Shown here: positions 1-5,081 of the stretch, one piece after another
Position numbering within the stretch: the stretch's first letter is position 1
Layout: each line of letters starts with the position of its first letter
Assembly (NCBI GenBank): GCA_003165855.1
Contig: PMXH01000227.1
Location: 3,165-8,775 of the forward strand
Length of the DNA: 5,611 nt
Direction: 5' to 3'
DNA from: Acidobacteriaceae bacterium
GTDB lineage: Bacteria > Acidobacteriota > Terriglobia > Terriglobales > Acidobacteriaceae
Made by a program: the position numbers and the translations under genes
The notes under the pieces: generated by a model
Told to the model about the DNA's origin: nothing
What the model saw: the letters and a program-made list of their open reading frames with translations, nothing else
The model's database searches: none

Positions 1-449
1 TGCTCATCGCCGACGAACCCACCACCGCGCTCGACGTCACCATCCAGGCCCAGATCCTCGATCTGCTCGCTGAACTTCGCTCCAAGTTCGGCTTGGCCAT
101 GCTCTTCATCTCGCACGATCTCGCCGTGGTCTCGCAAGTGGCCGCCCGCGTCGCCGTGATGTATGCCGGAAGCGTGGTCGAACTCGGCCCCAGGAATGAA
201 ATCTTTCGCTCCCCGGCACATCCTTACACTCGCGGCCTTCTTCACTCCGTGCCCGACCTGAAAACCGATCGCACCCACCCTCTCGAAACCATCGAGGGCA
301 CAGTCCCGCCGCTGCAAGCTATGCCTCCCGGCTGCGCCTTCGAGCCACGCTGCGCATTCCGCATCCTCGAGTGCGCCCGCGCCCTGCCACCGCTAGTGGA
401 GGTCGCCCCCGGACATTGGGCCCGCTGTCCCGTGGTCAATGCGAAATAA
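1..449 (+). CDS. Oligopeptide/dipeptide ABC transporter ATP-binding protein, C-terminal part (5' end cut by window)
   Basis: Partial gene: the frame is open from base 3, and 148 residues plus a TAA stop are visible. It is the ATP-hydrolysing subunit of a peptide/nickel (Opp/Dpp) importer and would act on the cytoplasmic face of the membrane. The fragment begins at Walker B (LIADEP, visible residues 1-6), followed by the D-loop (ALD, 9-11) and the H-loop (SHD, 37-39). Walker A and the ABC signature lie upstream of the window. After the nucleotide-binding domain comes the oligo_HPY C-terminal extension typical of OppD/DppD/OppF, with [10 protein letters not shown] at 71-80 and four cysteines at 111, 117, 124 and 142 in the usual GC-x5-RC-x6-C spacing plus a late C. 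Known family members work with two permeases and a binding protein, presumably encoded upstream. Whether it is the D-type or F-type subunit cannot be decided from this half. Confidence 0.95.
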   Translation, partial: LIADEPTTALDVTIQAQILDLLAELRSKFGLAMLFISHDLAVVSQVAARVAVMYAGSVVELGPRNEIFRSPAHPYTRGLLHSVPDLKTDRTHPLETIEGTVPPLQAMPPGCAFEPRCAFRILECARALPPLVEVAPGHWARCPVVNAK

Positions 450-457
450 CAGTTCGC

Positions 458-579
458 CTGTCATCCTGAACAAGCGTTTTTTACGCAGTGAAGAGCTGGC
501 CTGAGCGAAGTCGAAGGCATCTGGGCGAGCCGCGCGAACCCACAGAGCCTGCCCTGAGAGAGCGGAAGCGACCGAAGGG
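458..579. repeat. Degenerate interspersed repeat cluster in the 450-658 gap
   Basis: The 209-base gap between the ABC gene and the phosphoesterase has no convincing gene. It holds pieces of a bacterial interspersed repeat: TGTCATCCTG at 459-468, CCTGAGCGAAGTCGAAGG at 500-517, and a degraded relative beginning CCTGAG and ending CGACCGAAGGG at 553-579. A small hairpin, GCGT-TTTTT-ACGC, lies at 474-486. The 10-mer at 459-468 recurs inverted at 4578-4587. I recognise the motif as a dispersed repeat; its family boundaries are inferred. Confidence 0.55.
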
Positions 580-632
580 CGCGTTTGGCTCGCGTTCTTA
601 TCCCCGTGTATCCCTTCCGTTCCCGCTCGTTC

Positions 633-638
633 TATAAT
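633..638 (+). promoter_or_regulatory. Candidate -10 box upstream of the metallophosphoesterase
   Basis: A perfect TATAAT lies 20 bases upstream of the TTG start, which would give a transcript with a leader of roughly 14 bases. No good -35 hexamer is found 16-18 bases upstream (the sequence there is ATCCCT), and there is no TG extension. The call therefore rests on the -10 match and its position alone. Confidence 0.3.
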
Positions 639-658
639 CGCCATCCGTCTGGTGTCTA

Positions 659-1414
659 TTGCGAATACTGCTGCTTAGCGACATTCACGCCAACCTCGAA
701 GCGCTGGAGGCCTGCCTCGCCGCAGCTCCATCGTTCGATCTCGTCGCCAACCTCGGCGATGTCGTCGGGTACGGCGCGAGCCCCAACGAAGTCGTCGAGC
801 GCGCCCGCGGCCTGGGAGCGATCTTCGTCCGCGGCAATCACGATAAGGCCGCAACCGGCCTGCTCGAATTGGATGATTTCAATGCCATGGCCGCCACCGC
901 CGCCATCTGGACCCGCGACCAACTCACTCCCGAGCATCTCGAATGGCTGCGCTCTTTGCCGCAAGGCCCGCTCGCTCTGGAAGACTTCCCCGATGTGCAA
1001 CTGGTTCACGGCTCGCCGATCGACGAAGACGTCTATATCGTTTCCCTCGGCGACGCCCTCGCTCCTCTCATCACACTCCCAATGCCCTTGACTTTCTTCG
1101 GCCACACTCACCTGCAAGGCGGATTCTTCGCCAACGGTTCCAGTGCCGACGGTTTCCGTCCGGAATACCGCACCGTCGGCCAACCCGAGTCGGTCTCGTT
1201 GCAACTCAAGCGAGCCACTCGTTACATGATCAACCCCGGCTCCGTCGGACAGCCCCGCGACGGAGATTGGCGCGCCGCCTTCGCCCTCTTCGATACCGAA
1301 GCCCAGGTCGTCCACTTCCACCGCGCGCCCTATAACCTGAAAGCCGCGCAAGACCGAATCTTCGCCGCCAACCTGCCTTCGCGTCTCGCCACACGCCTCG
1401 CCGCCGGCCGCTGA
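659..1414 (+). CDS. Calcineurin-like metallophosphoesterase (YfcE/MJ0936-like, Metallophos_2 type)
   Basis: A 251-residue cytoplasmic dinuclear-metal phosphoesterase. All family metal-binding motifs are present: D8-x-H10 (SDIHAN), G33-D34 (LGDVVGYG), G59-N60-H61-D62, H117 in VHGSP, and G148-H149-T150-H151, followed by NPGSVGQPRDG at 192-202, the usual end of the core. Length and motif order match small stand-alone bacterial phosphodiesterases; the substrate cannot be read from sequence. The start is TTG at 659. An in-frame stop (TAA 635-637) lies seven codons upstream and no ATG or GTG falls between, and TTG places the first beta strand (MRILLLSD) exactly where the family begins. Ribosome binding is weak (only GGTG at 651-654). 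The gene stands alone, with a 209-base gap before it and 138 bases after. Confidence 0.93.
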   Translation: MRILLLSDIHANLEALEACLAAAPSFDLVANLGDVVGYGASPNEVVERARGLGAIFVRGNHDKAATGLLELDDFNAMAATAAIWTRDQLTPEHLEWLRSLPQGPLALEDFPDVQLVHGSPIDEDVYIVSLGDALAPLITLPMPLTFFGHTHLQGGFFANGSSADGFRPEYRTVGQPESVSLQLKRATRYMINPGSVGQPRDGDWRAAFALFDTEAQVVHFHRAPYNLKAAQDRIFAANLPSRLATRLAAGR

Positions 1415-1464
1415 TTGTAGTTAGGAATGTGGCAAGAAAAAGGGACAATGATGCAGGATTTACC

Positions 1465-1495
1465 CTGTGCTCCTCTGTGGCCCCTGTGTTAAAGA
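1465..1495. repeat. CTCTGTGG-type interspersed repeat copy
   Basis: The stretch contains TCCTCTGTGG followed by CCCCTGTGTTAAAG, a degenerate relative of the CACAGAG/CTCTGTG element whose two arms flank 4529-4621. It fills the middle of the 138-base gap between the phosphoesterase and the RNase H gene. Only one arm is present here, so it is probably a decayed half-copy. Confidence 0.45.
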
Positions 1496-1552
1496 TTTGG
1501 GCCGCTACCCGTGAATTCAACGAAGCCGTAGTCCCGTTGTAAACTCGTTCGC

Positions 1553-2275
1553 ATGCCTTATCCCCGCACCTCCGCAACCAAGTCTCTCTTTCCGCGCGAA
1601 AACTCCCCGGGTGAAAATCCTCCCGCGCACTATCTGATCGCTCACAGCGACGGCGGAGCCCGCGGCAACCCCGGCCCCGCCGGATATGGAGTGGTAGTTC
1701 AGGATGAGTCCGGGAAGAAAGTAGCCCACCTCAGCGAATACCTCGGCCACCAGACCAACAACTTCGCCGAGTATCAGGGATTGATCGCCGCCCTCGAATA
1801 CGCCCTCCAGCACGGCCCCAAGGCGCTCAAGCTCATCAGCGATTCCGAGCTGCTCGTCCGCCAGATCAAAGGCATCTACAAAGTGAAGAACCTCACGCTT
1901 AAGGATCTCCACGGCCGCGCCAAAGAACTGATCGCGCAACTGGAGTGGTTCTCGATAGGCCACGCTCTCCGCGAACACAACACCGAAGCCGACCGCCTGG
2001 CCAACGAAGCCATGGACAAAGGCATGAGAAGAAGCGTGGCCACGGACCGTGTGGGGCGGACACTCTTGTCCGCAAACCCGGACGGGGGCAAAGACGACGA
2101 AGGCAAAGCAGGAAGCATGCGCCCAGAACGTCGTCCTGCCAGCACAGCCCATGTGCCTGCTAATCCAGCCCAACAGGAACTAGAGGGCATAATCCGCAAC
2201 GGAGTAGTAGAACTAACGAACGGCAAACTCCCCGAAGGCACCCCAGTCCAAGTGCGAGCCAAGAACGGAGGTTGA
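1553..2275 (+). CDS. Ribonuclease HI-like protein with C-terminal extension
   Basis: 240 residues. The RNase H fold spans about 27-157, opening with a typical first strand (YLIAHSDGGARGNPGPAGYG) and carrying the four acidic catalytic positions D33, E73 (FAEYQGL), D97 (SDSELL) and D147 (REHNTEAD). This is the compact RNase HI type without the basic handle of E. coli RnhA. Such enzymes cut the RNA strand of RNA:DNA hybrids (R-loops, primers). After the core comes a low-complexity charged linker (about 158-205) and a short beta-rich tail at 209-236 (ELEGIIRNGVVELTNG, then LPEGTPVQV), ending in Gly-Gly. The linker is partly encoded by a palindromic repeat (residues 168-174). ATG 1553 is the only good start in frame; the roughly 26 residues before the core look unstructured. 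The 3' end is convergent with the next gene, 27 bases away. Confidence 0.9.
   Translation: MPYPRTSATKSLFPRENSPGENPPAHYLIAHSDGGARGNPGPAGYGVVVQDESGKKVAHLSEYLGHQTNNFAEYQGLIAALEYALQHGPKALKLISDSELLVRQIKGIYKVKNLTLKDLHGRAKELIAQLEWFSIGHALREHNTEADRLANEAMDKGMRRSVATDRVGRTLLSANPDGGKDDEGKAGSMRPERRPASTAHVPANPAQQELEGIIRNGVVELTNGKLPEGTPVQVRAKNGG
2036..2073. repeat. Palindromic repeat inserted in the RNase H coding sequence
   Basis: An 8-base palindrome GTGGCCAC (2036-2043) is followed by TGTGGGG (2050-2056) and a perfect 7-bp hairpin, GCGGACA-CTCT-TGTCCGC (2056-2073). The hairpin encodes residues GRTLLSA of the linker. The layout of TGTGGGG plus an arm containing GGACA and a four-base pyrimidine loop recurs at 5101-5127, outside any gene, which marks it as a dispersed element rather than ordinary coding sequence. 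Confidence 0.6.
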
Positions 2276-2298
2276 GCTAGCAGCCAGAAGCTAGTAGC
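2275..2298. repeat. Short direct repeat between convergent genes
   Basis: AGCTAGCAGC (2275-2284) and AGCTAGTAGC (2289-2298) match at 9 of 10 bases and sit between the stop codons of the RNase H gene and the minus-strand DUF4440-like gene. No stem with a T-run is seen here, so neither gene has a visible intrinsic terminator in this gap. Confidence 0.35.
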
Positions 2299-2302
2299 GA
2301 TC

Positions 2303-2791
2303 TCACTCCGCCACCGAAGTGTGGTCGTGCACAATCTTCCATCCCTCAGGGAACTTGCGGAACACCAGCGTGAACAGCCCATGCGGCGTCTTCCCATCGG
2401 ACATCGTCAACCGCCACGCGCCGCGCACAAAGGCCGCATCCGCGCCCAACATCTCGATGCGTAAGCCGGAGAATTCCAGCTTCCCCATCTCATGACCGGG
2501 ACTCGCATAGGCTGCACGATACCGCTCAATCGTGGCCTGCCAACCGTCATGCTCCTTCGCACCAGAAAAAAACGTCAGCTCCGGAGAATTCCAGTAGCCT
2601 GCCATGAAGCCCTCGAGATCACGCCGATTCCAGGCTTCCTGCTGCGTGCGCAGTACCTGCTCGACGGCAGCCTTCGCACCGTCTTGATTGGAAGGGTTCA
2701 TCGCAGTCTGGCCGCTGATCAGCGACCCGCAAAAGAGAAAGAGGAAGAGGAAGAGAACGAGAAAGCAGGAAATGACAAACCGGTCGCGCAC
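2303..2791 (-). CDS. Secreted SnoaL/DUF4440-like (NTF2-fold) protein
   Basis: 162 residues. An N-terminal signal segment has a basic start (MRDR), an unbroken hydrophobic stretch at about 6-26 dominated by Leu-Phe pairs, and a plausible signal peptidase I region near SGQTA (26-30). C21 has no proper lipobox before it. The mature part has the pattern of the SnoaL/DUF4440 ketosteroid-isomerase-like family: [24 protein letters not shown] (43-66), a central SGAKEHDGW, then beta strands including [12 protein letters not shown] and [21 protein letters not shown]. Members are small cone-shaped domains that bind or isomerise varied ligands; the function here is unknown. The GTG start (2789-2791) is supported by GGAGG five bases upstream and by the signal peptide beginning immediately after. 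It lies 95 bases downstream of the co-oriented 2887-3363 gene. Confidence 0.88.
   Translation of the reverse strand: MRDRFVISCFLVLFLFLFLFCGSLISGQTAMNPSNQDGAKAAVEQVLRTQQEAWNRRDLEGFMAGYWNSPELTFFSGAKEHDGWQATIERYRAAYASPGHEMGKLEFSGLRIEMLGADAAFVRGAWRLTMSDGKTPHGLFTLVFRKFPEGWKIVHDHTSVAE
2732..2761. repeat. Five tandem hexamers encoding the signal-peptide core
   Basis: Five consecutive six-base units (AAAGAG, AAAGAG, GAAGAG, GAAGAG, AACGAG on the plus strand) read on the minus strand as CTCGTT, CTCTTC, CTCTTC, CTCTTT, CTCTTT. They encode Leu-Val followed by four Leu-Phe pairs of the hydrophobic core. Gain or loss of a unit would keep the frame and change the core by two residues. Confidence 0.75.
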
Positions 2792-2796
2792 GCGAA

Positions 2797-2801
2797 CCTC
2801 C
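2797..2801 (-). promoter_or_regulatory. Shine-Dalgarno site that fixes a GTG start
   Basis: On the minus strand GGAGG lies five bases before the GTG at 2789-2791. This is the strongest ribosome-binding site in the window. It decides the start of the DUF4440-like gene over the internal ATG at residue 31, which would remove the signal peptide. Confidence 0.75.
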
Positions 2802-2886
2802 GGAGCTCGCTAAATAGAGCGCACCAGTTTCGCACAAGCTTGGATAAGGGGAATTGCGGAAGGAACTTCGAAGCGGCGCTTGAGTC

Positions 2887-3363
2887 CTACGCCCGGCCCT
2901 TCTTGGCCGCGACCGCTTTCCCCGCTACTTCCCAGGGACGCTTCGGCCGATCCACCGGCGCTTTGTCGTCGTCCTTTAGGCGATCGTAGTGGTAGGAGTC
3001 GCTCACCGTCCCCAGCGACTCGTTGTATAGGCTGGGCTGTCCAAGCGCCACTTTCAGCTCTTCCGCAAACGACTGGAGCGCTTTCAGGTGGTCGGCCGTC
3101 GCCGGAATTTCCGTCTTCGAGTTTTTCAAGAACTGCTGGTAGCCGCGGTTGACGAGCTTCGAGATTTCGCTGCCGATCAAGTATCCGGGATGCGCGAAGA
3201 TCTTCACGCCATCCTCGGCCGTCTTCTGAATCGCGGCCGATACGTTGTATTTTCTGAGGAACACGCGCCCGTTGGTGCCCGGCGCTTCCAGCACATCGAA
3301 TCCGTGCTCGCGCAGCCAGGCCAGCGCCTCCTCGTAGGTTCGTGCTTCAATTGCTTTGGACAT
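2887..3363 (-). CDS. Conserved-looking hypothetical protein, 158 aa
   Basis: I do not recognise the family. The protein starts MSKAIEARTYEEALAWLREHG (helical, 1-21). A segment with predicted strands and mixed charge follows (22-58), then FAHPGYLIGSEISKLVNRGYQQFL (about 56-79) and a helical stretch with a run of Leu/Ala (91-107). The region around SDSYHYDRLKDDDK (121-134) is polar, and the tail (140-158) is basic, ending AVAAKKGRA. No signal peptide, membrane segment or catalytic motif is evident. The basic tail could suit nucleic-acid or ribosome contact, but that is a guess. ATG 3361-3363 is chosen because GGAG lies four bases upstream. An in-frame ATG at 3444 would add 27 basic residues with no ribosome site, running into the divergent promoter region. 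The gene is divergent from the cysteine synthase and upstream of the DUF4440-like gene. Confidence 0.8.
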   Translation of the reverse strand: MSKAIEARTYEEALAWLREHGFDVLEAPGTNGRVFLRKYNVSAAIQKTAEDGVKIFAHPGYLIGSEISKLVNRGYQQFLKNSKTEIPATADHLKALQSFAEELKVALGQPSLYNESLGTVSDSYHYDRLKDDDKAPVDRPKRPWEVAGKAVAAKKGRA

Positions 3364-3367
3364 TTTT

Positions 3368-3371
3368 CTCC
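3368..3371 (-). promoter_or_regulatory. Shine-Dalgarno site that selects the start of the 158-aa gene
   Basis: On the minus strand GCGGAG is followed by AAAA and then ATG (3363-3361). It supports the shorter start over the upstream in-frame ATG at 3444. Confidence 0.6.
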
Positions 3372-3383
3372 GCTTCCAACATC

Positions 3384-3461
3384 TCTTTAGATGCAGGCTC
3401 CGCGCAAACCGCCCAGTTACTTTCGCGCTGCATCGGACTTGCAATCTATGTCATCTAAAGA
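3384..3461. promoter_or_regulatory. Divergent intergenic region with a 10-bp inverted repeat
   Basis: The gap of 166 bases between the 158-aa gene (minus) and the cysteine synthase (plus) must hold both start regions. TCTTTAGATG (3384-3393) has an exact inverted partner CATCTAAAGA (3452-3461), and GATGCAG (3390-3396) has an exact partner CTGCATC (3428-3434). The arms could be an operator pair or a folded leader. No convincing -35/-10 pair is visible; TTGCAA (3439-3444) and CATACT (3465-3470) are spaced too far apart. Confidence 0.35.
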
Positions 3462-3529
3462 CACCATACTACATAGCGTGTTTCGCCCGCTGTTGCACAT
3501 TACGATAGTCACGAGGCAATGGTTCGATC

Positions 3530-4519
3530 ATGAGTCAGACTTCAGCCCGGTTGGCGGCAACGCTCGCGGCGCATCAAGCTCCGCCACCTGCCATCCCGCG
3601 CTTGGGCCAGAGTCTGCTCGACCGCATCGGCAACACACCCCTGCTTCGCTTTGATCAACTCACCTCGCATTTGCCCAGCGTCACACTGTTGGGCAAGGCC
3701 GAATGGTACAACCCCGGGGGATCCGTGAAGGACCGTGCCGCGGCCAACATCGTGGCTGAAGGCCGACGTAGCGGCTTGTTCACTCCCGGTAAAATCCTGC
3801 TCGACGCTACCAGCGGAAACACCGGCATCGCCTATGCCATGCTGGCTGCGGCTGAGGGATTCCCGGTGACCTTGTGTATGCCGCAGAATGTTTCCGCCGA
3901 GCGCAAGAAGATCCTGAGCACCTACGGCGCGAACATTCTCTATACCGACCCCGGCGAAGGCTCCGACGGCGCCATCCGCCTGGCTCGCGAGCTTGCCGCC
4001 AGGCATCCCGATTTATATTTCTACGCCGATCAATACTCCAGCGACGCCAACTGGCTGGCCCACTATCACGGCACCGCGAACGAAATCTGGCAACAGACCG
4101 AAGGCAGCGTCACTCACTTTGTCGCCATGCTTGGCACCAGCGGGACCTTCATGGGCACCACCCGCCGCCTGAAGGAACTCAATCCCGCCATTCGCTGCAT
4201 TTCGCTCCAGCCCGATTCCTCGTTTCACGGCATCGAAGGCGCCAAGCACATGGCCAGCGCCATCGTTCCCAAAATTTATGACCCAACGTTGGCGGATGAA
4301 AATCGTGAGATCGCTACCGAAGACGCCTACGTGATGGCTCGCCGCCTCGCCCGTGACTGCGGACTGCTCGTCGGCATCTCCGCTGCGGCAGGCGTCTTCG
4401 CCGGCCTCAAACTTGCCGAGCAGCTCCAATTGAGAGAAGAACAGCAGGCCGTGATTGTCACGGTTCTCTGCGACTCCGGTGACAAGTATTTGAGCGAGAG
4501 ATTCTGGACAGAGAAATGA
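3530..4519 (+). CDS. cysM: PLP-dependent cysteine synthase, CysM/OASS family
   Basis: 329 residues. The enzyme makes cysteine from an activated serine (O-acetyl- or O-phosphoserine) and a sulfur donor, in the cytoplasm. Visible features are GNTPLLRF (34-41), the PLP lysine K67 in NPGGSVKDR, the substrate loop TSGNTG (94-99), the phosphate-binding GTSGT (202-206), and the ring-nitrogen serine in CDSGDKYLS (S315). The segment around FHGIEGAKHM (232-241), with IVPKIYDP after it, and the TEDAYVMARRLAR stretch resemble the CysM-like branch more than classic CysK, where this region carries a GIGAGFVP-like motif. GISAAAG (282-288) replaces the usual GISSGA. The start ATG 3530 has a distant GAGG (3513-3516). 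The JAMM peptidase follows after 118 bases, which favours the CysO-dependent pathway. The symbol is by family resemblance; cysK is the alternative. Confidence 0.9.
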   Translation: MSQTSARLAATLAAHQAPPPAIPRLGQSLLDRIGNTPLLRFDQLTSHLPSVTLLGKAEWYNPGGSVKDRAAANIVAEGRRSGLFTPGKILLDATSGNTGIAYAMLAAAEGFPVTLCMPQNVSAERKKILSTYGANILYTDPGEGSDGAIRLARELAARHPDLYFYADQYSSDANWLAHYHGTANEIWQQTEGSVTHFVAMLGTSGTFMGTTRRLKELNPAIRCISLQPDSSFHGIEGAKHMASAIVPKIYDPTLADENREIATEDAYVMARRLARDCGLLVGISAAAGVFAGLKLAEQLQLREEQQAVIVTVLCDSGDKYLSERFWTEK

Positions 4520-4528
4520 AAATGTTCA

Positions 4529-4621
4529 CCACAGAGACACAGAGAAGAGCGATTCTTAGAACTTCAGTCTGGAAATCCAGGATGACAAGCCGCTCTTCTG
4601 ATTTTCTCCGTGTCTCCGTGG
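4529..4621. repeat. Inverted-repeat element between cysteine synthase and JAMM gene
   Basis: The left arm CCACAGAGACACAGAGAA (4529-4546) is the inverse of the right arm TTCTCCGTGTCTCCGTGG (4604-4621), with 16 of 18 positions pairing. An inner pair, AGAAGAGCG (4543-4551) and CGCTCTTCT (4591-4599), is perfect. The roughly 39-base centre contains CAGGATGACA (4578-4587), the inverse of the repeat piece at 459-468. The 11-mer TTCTGATTTTC occurs at 4596-4606 and again at 4626-4636, next to the JAMM start. Size and layout resemble a small non-autonomous repeat unit. As RNA it would fold into a long hairpin between the two reading frames. Confidence 0.65.
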
Positions 4622-4637
4622 TAGATTCTGATTTTCC

Positions 4638-5072
4638 ATGCTGAGAATCGCTTCCAAAGATTACGCCGCACTCCGCCGCCACGGTGAAGAAACCTACCCT
4701 CACGAGTGCTGCGGCATACTTCTCGGCCGCACGGACGACAACGGCACGCGTATCGTGACCTCGACTGCGCGCTGCGGTAACACCCGCACCGATTCGCCGC
4801 AGAACCGCTACAACATCGATCCTCGCGAACTGATTCGCATCCAGCGCGAGGGCCGGGAGCGCGGTGAAGACATTGTCGGCTTCTACCACTCCCACCCCGA
4901 TCATCCCGCGCACTGGTCCCCGACCGATCTCGCCGAAGCCCATTGGATCGGTTGCTCCTACGTCATCACCAGTGTCGAGCAAGGGATAGCGGCGATCACC
5001 AACTCGTTTGAACTCATCGGCTCCGACGAGGCTGACAAGAAACTCGTCGACGAGAAGATAGAAATAATCTAA
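4638..5072 (+). CDS. JAMM/MPN+ metallopeptidase (M67 family, Mec-like)
   Basis: 144 residues with a complete zinc-peptidase signature: E23 in PHECCGILLGR, and H84-S-H86-P followed at the right spacing by S94 and D97 (H-x-H-x7-S-x2-D). Enzymes of this type cut isopeptide or peptide bonds at the C-terminus of ubiquitin-like proteins. The short bacterial form, as in mycobacterial Mec, releases cysteine from the CysO-cysteine adduct. The location just after a CysM-type synthase points to that role; removing other ubiquitin-like sulfur carriers is the alternative. ATG 4638 gives the expected N-terminus (MLRIASKDYAALRRH) but has no Shine-Dalgarno sequence, because the upstream 30 bases belong to a repeat. 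Translation may depend on readthrough from the synthase message or on a leader-independent mode. No ubiquitin-like carrier gene is visible nearby. Confidence 0.92.
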   Translation: MLRIASKDYAALRRHGEETYPHECCGILLGRTDDNGTRIVTSTARCGNTRTDSPQNRYNIDPRELIRIQREGRERGEDIVGFYHSHPDHPAHWSPTDLAEAHWIGCSYVITSVEQGIAAITNSFELIGSDEADKKLVDEKIEII

Positions 5073-5081
5073 CCCGATTTA

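Noticed and set aside
656..1351. Long open frame on the minus strand opposite the metallophosphoesterase
   Set aside because: It is antisense to a gene with every family motif, has no recognisable domain, and long antisense frames are expected in GC-rich coding DNA.
1517..2173. Minus-strand frame of 218 codons opposite the RNase H gene
   Set aside because: It mirrors a gene with intact catalytic residues. Its hydrophobic stretches arise from the complement of RNase H codons.
1553..2275. RNase H as part of a reverse transcriptase or retron system
   Set aside because: There is no reverse transcriptase palm motif and no msr/msd-like RNA near it. The gene is a free-standing RNase HI-type protein.
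3364..3444. Longer start for the 158-aa protein at ATG 3444
   Set aside because: The extra 27 residues are basic and unlike the rest, no ribosome site precedes 3444, and GGAG stands at the right place before 3363.
4458..4982. Minus-strand frame of 174 codons across the repeat and the JAMM gene
   Set aside because: It covers the inverted repeat and runs opposite the JAMM motifs. The translation has no known pattern and the frame is explained by base composition.
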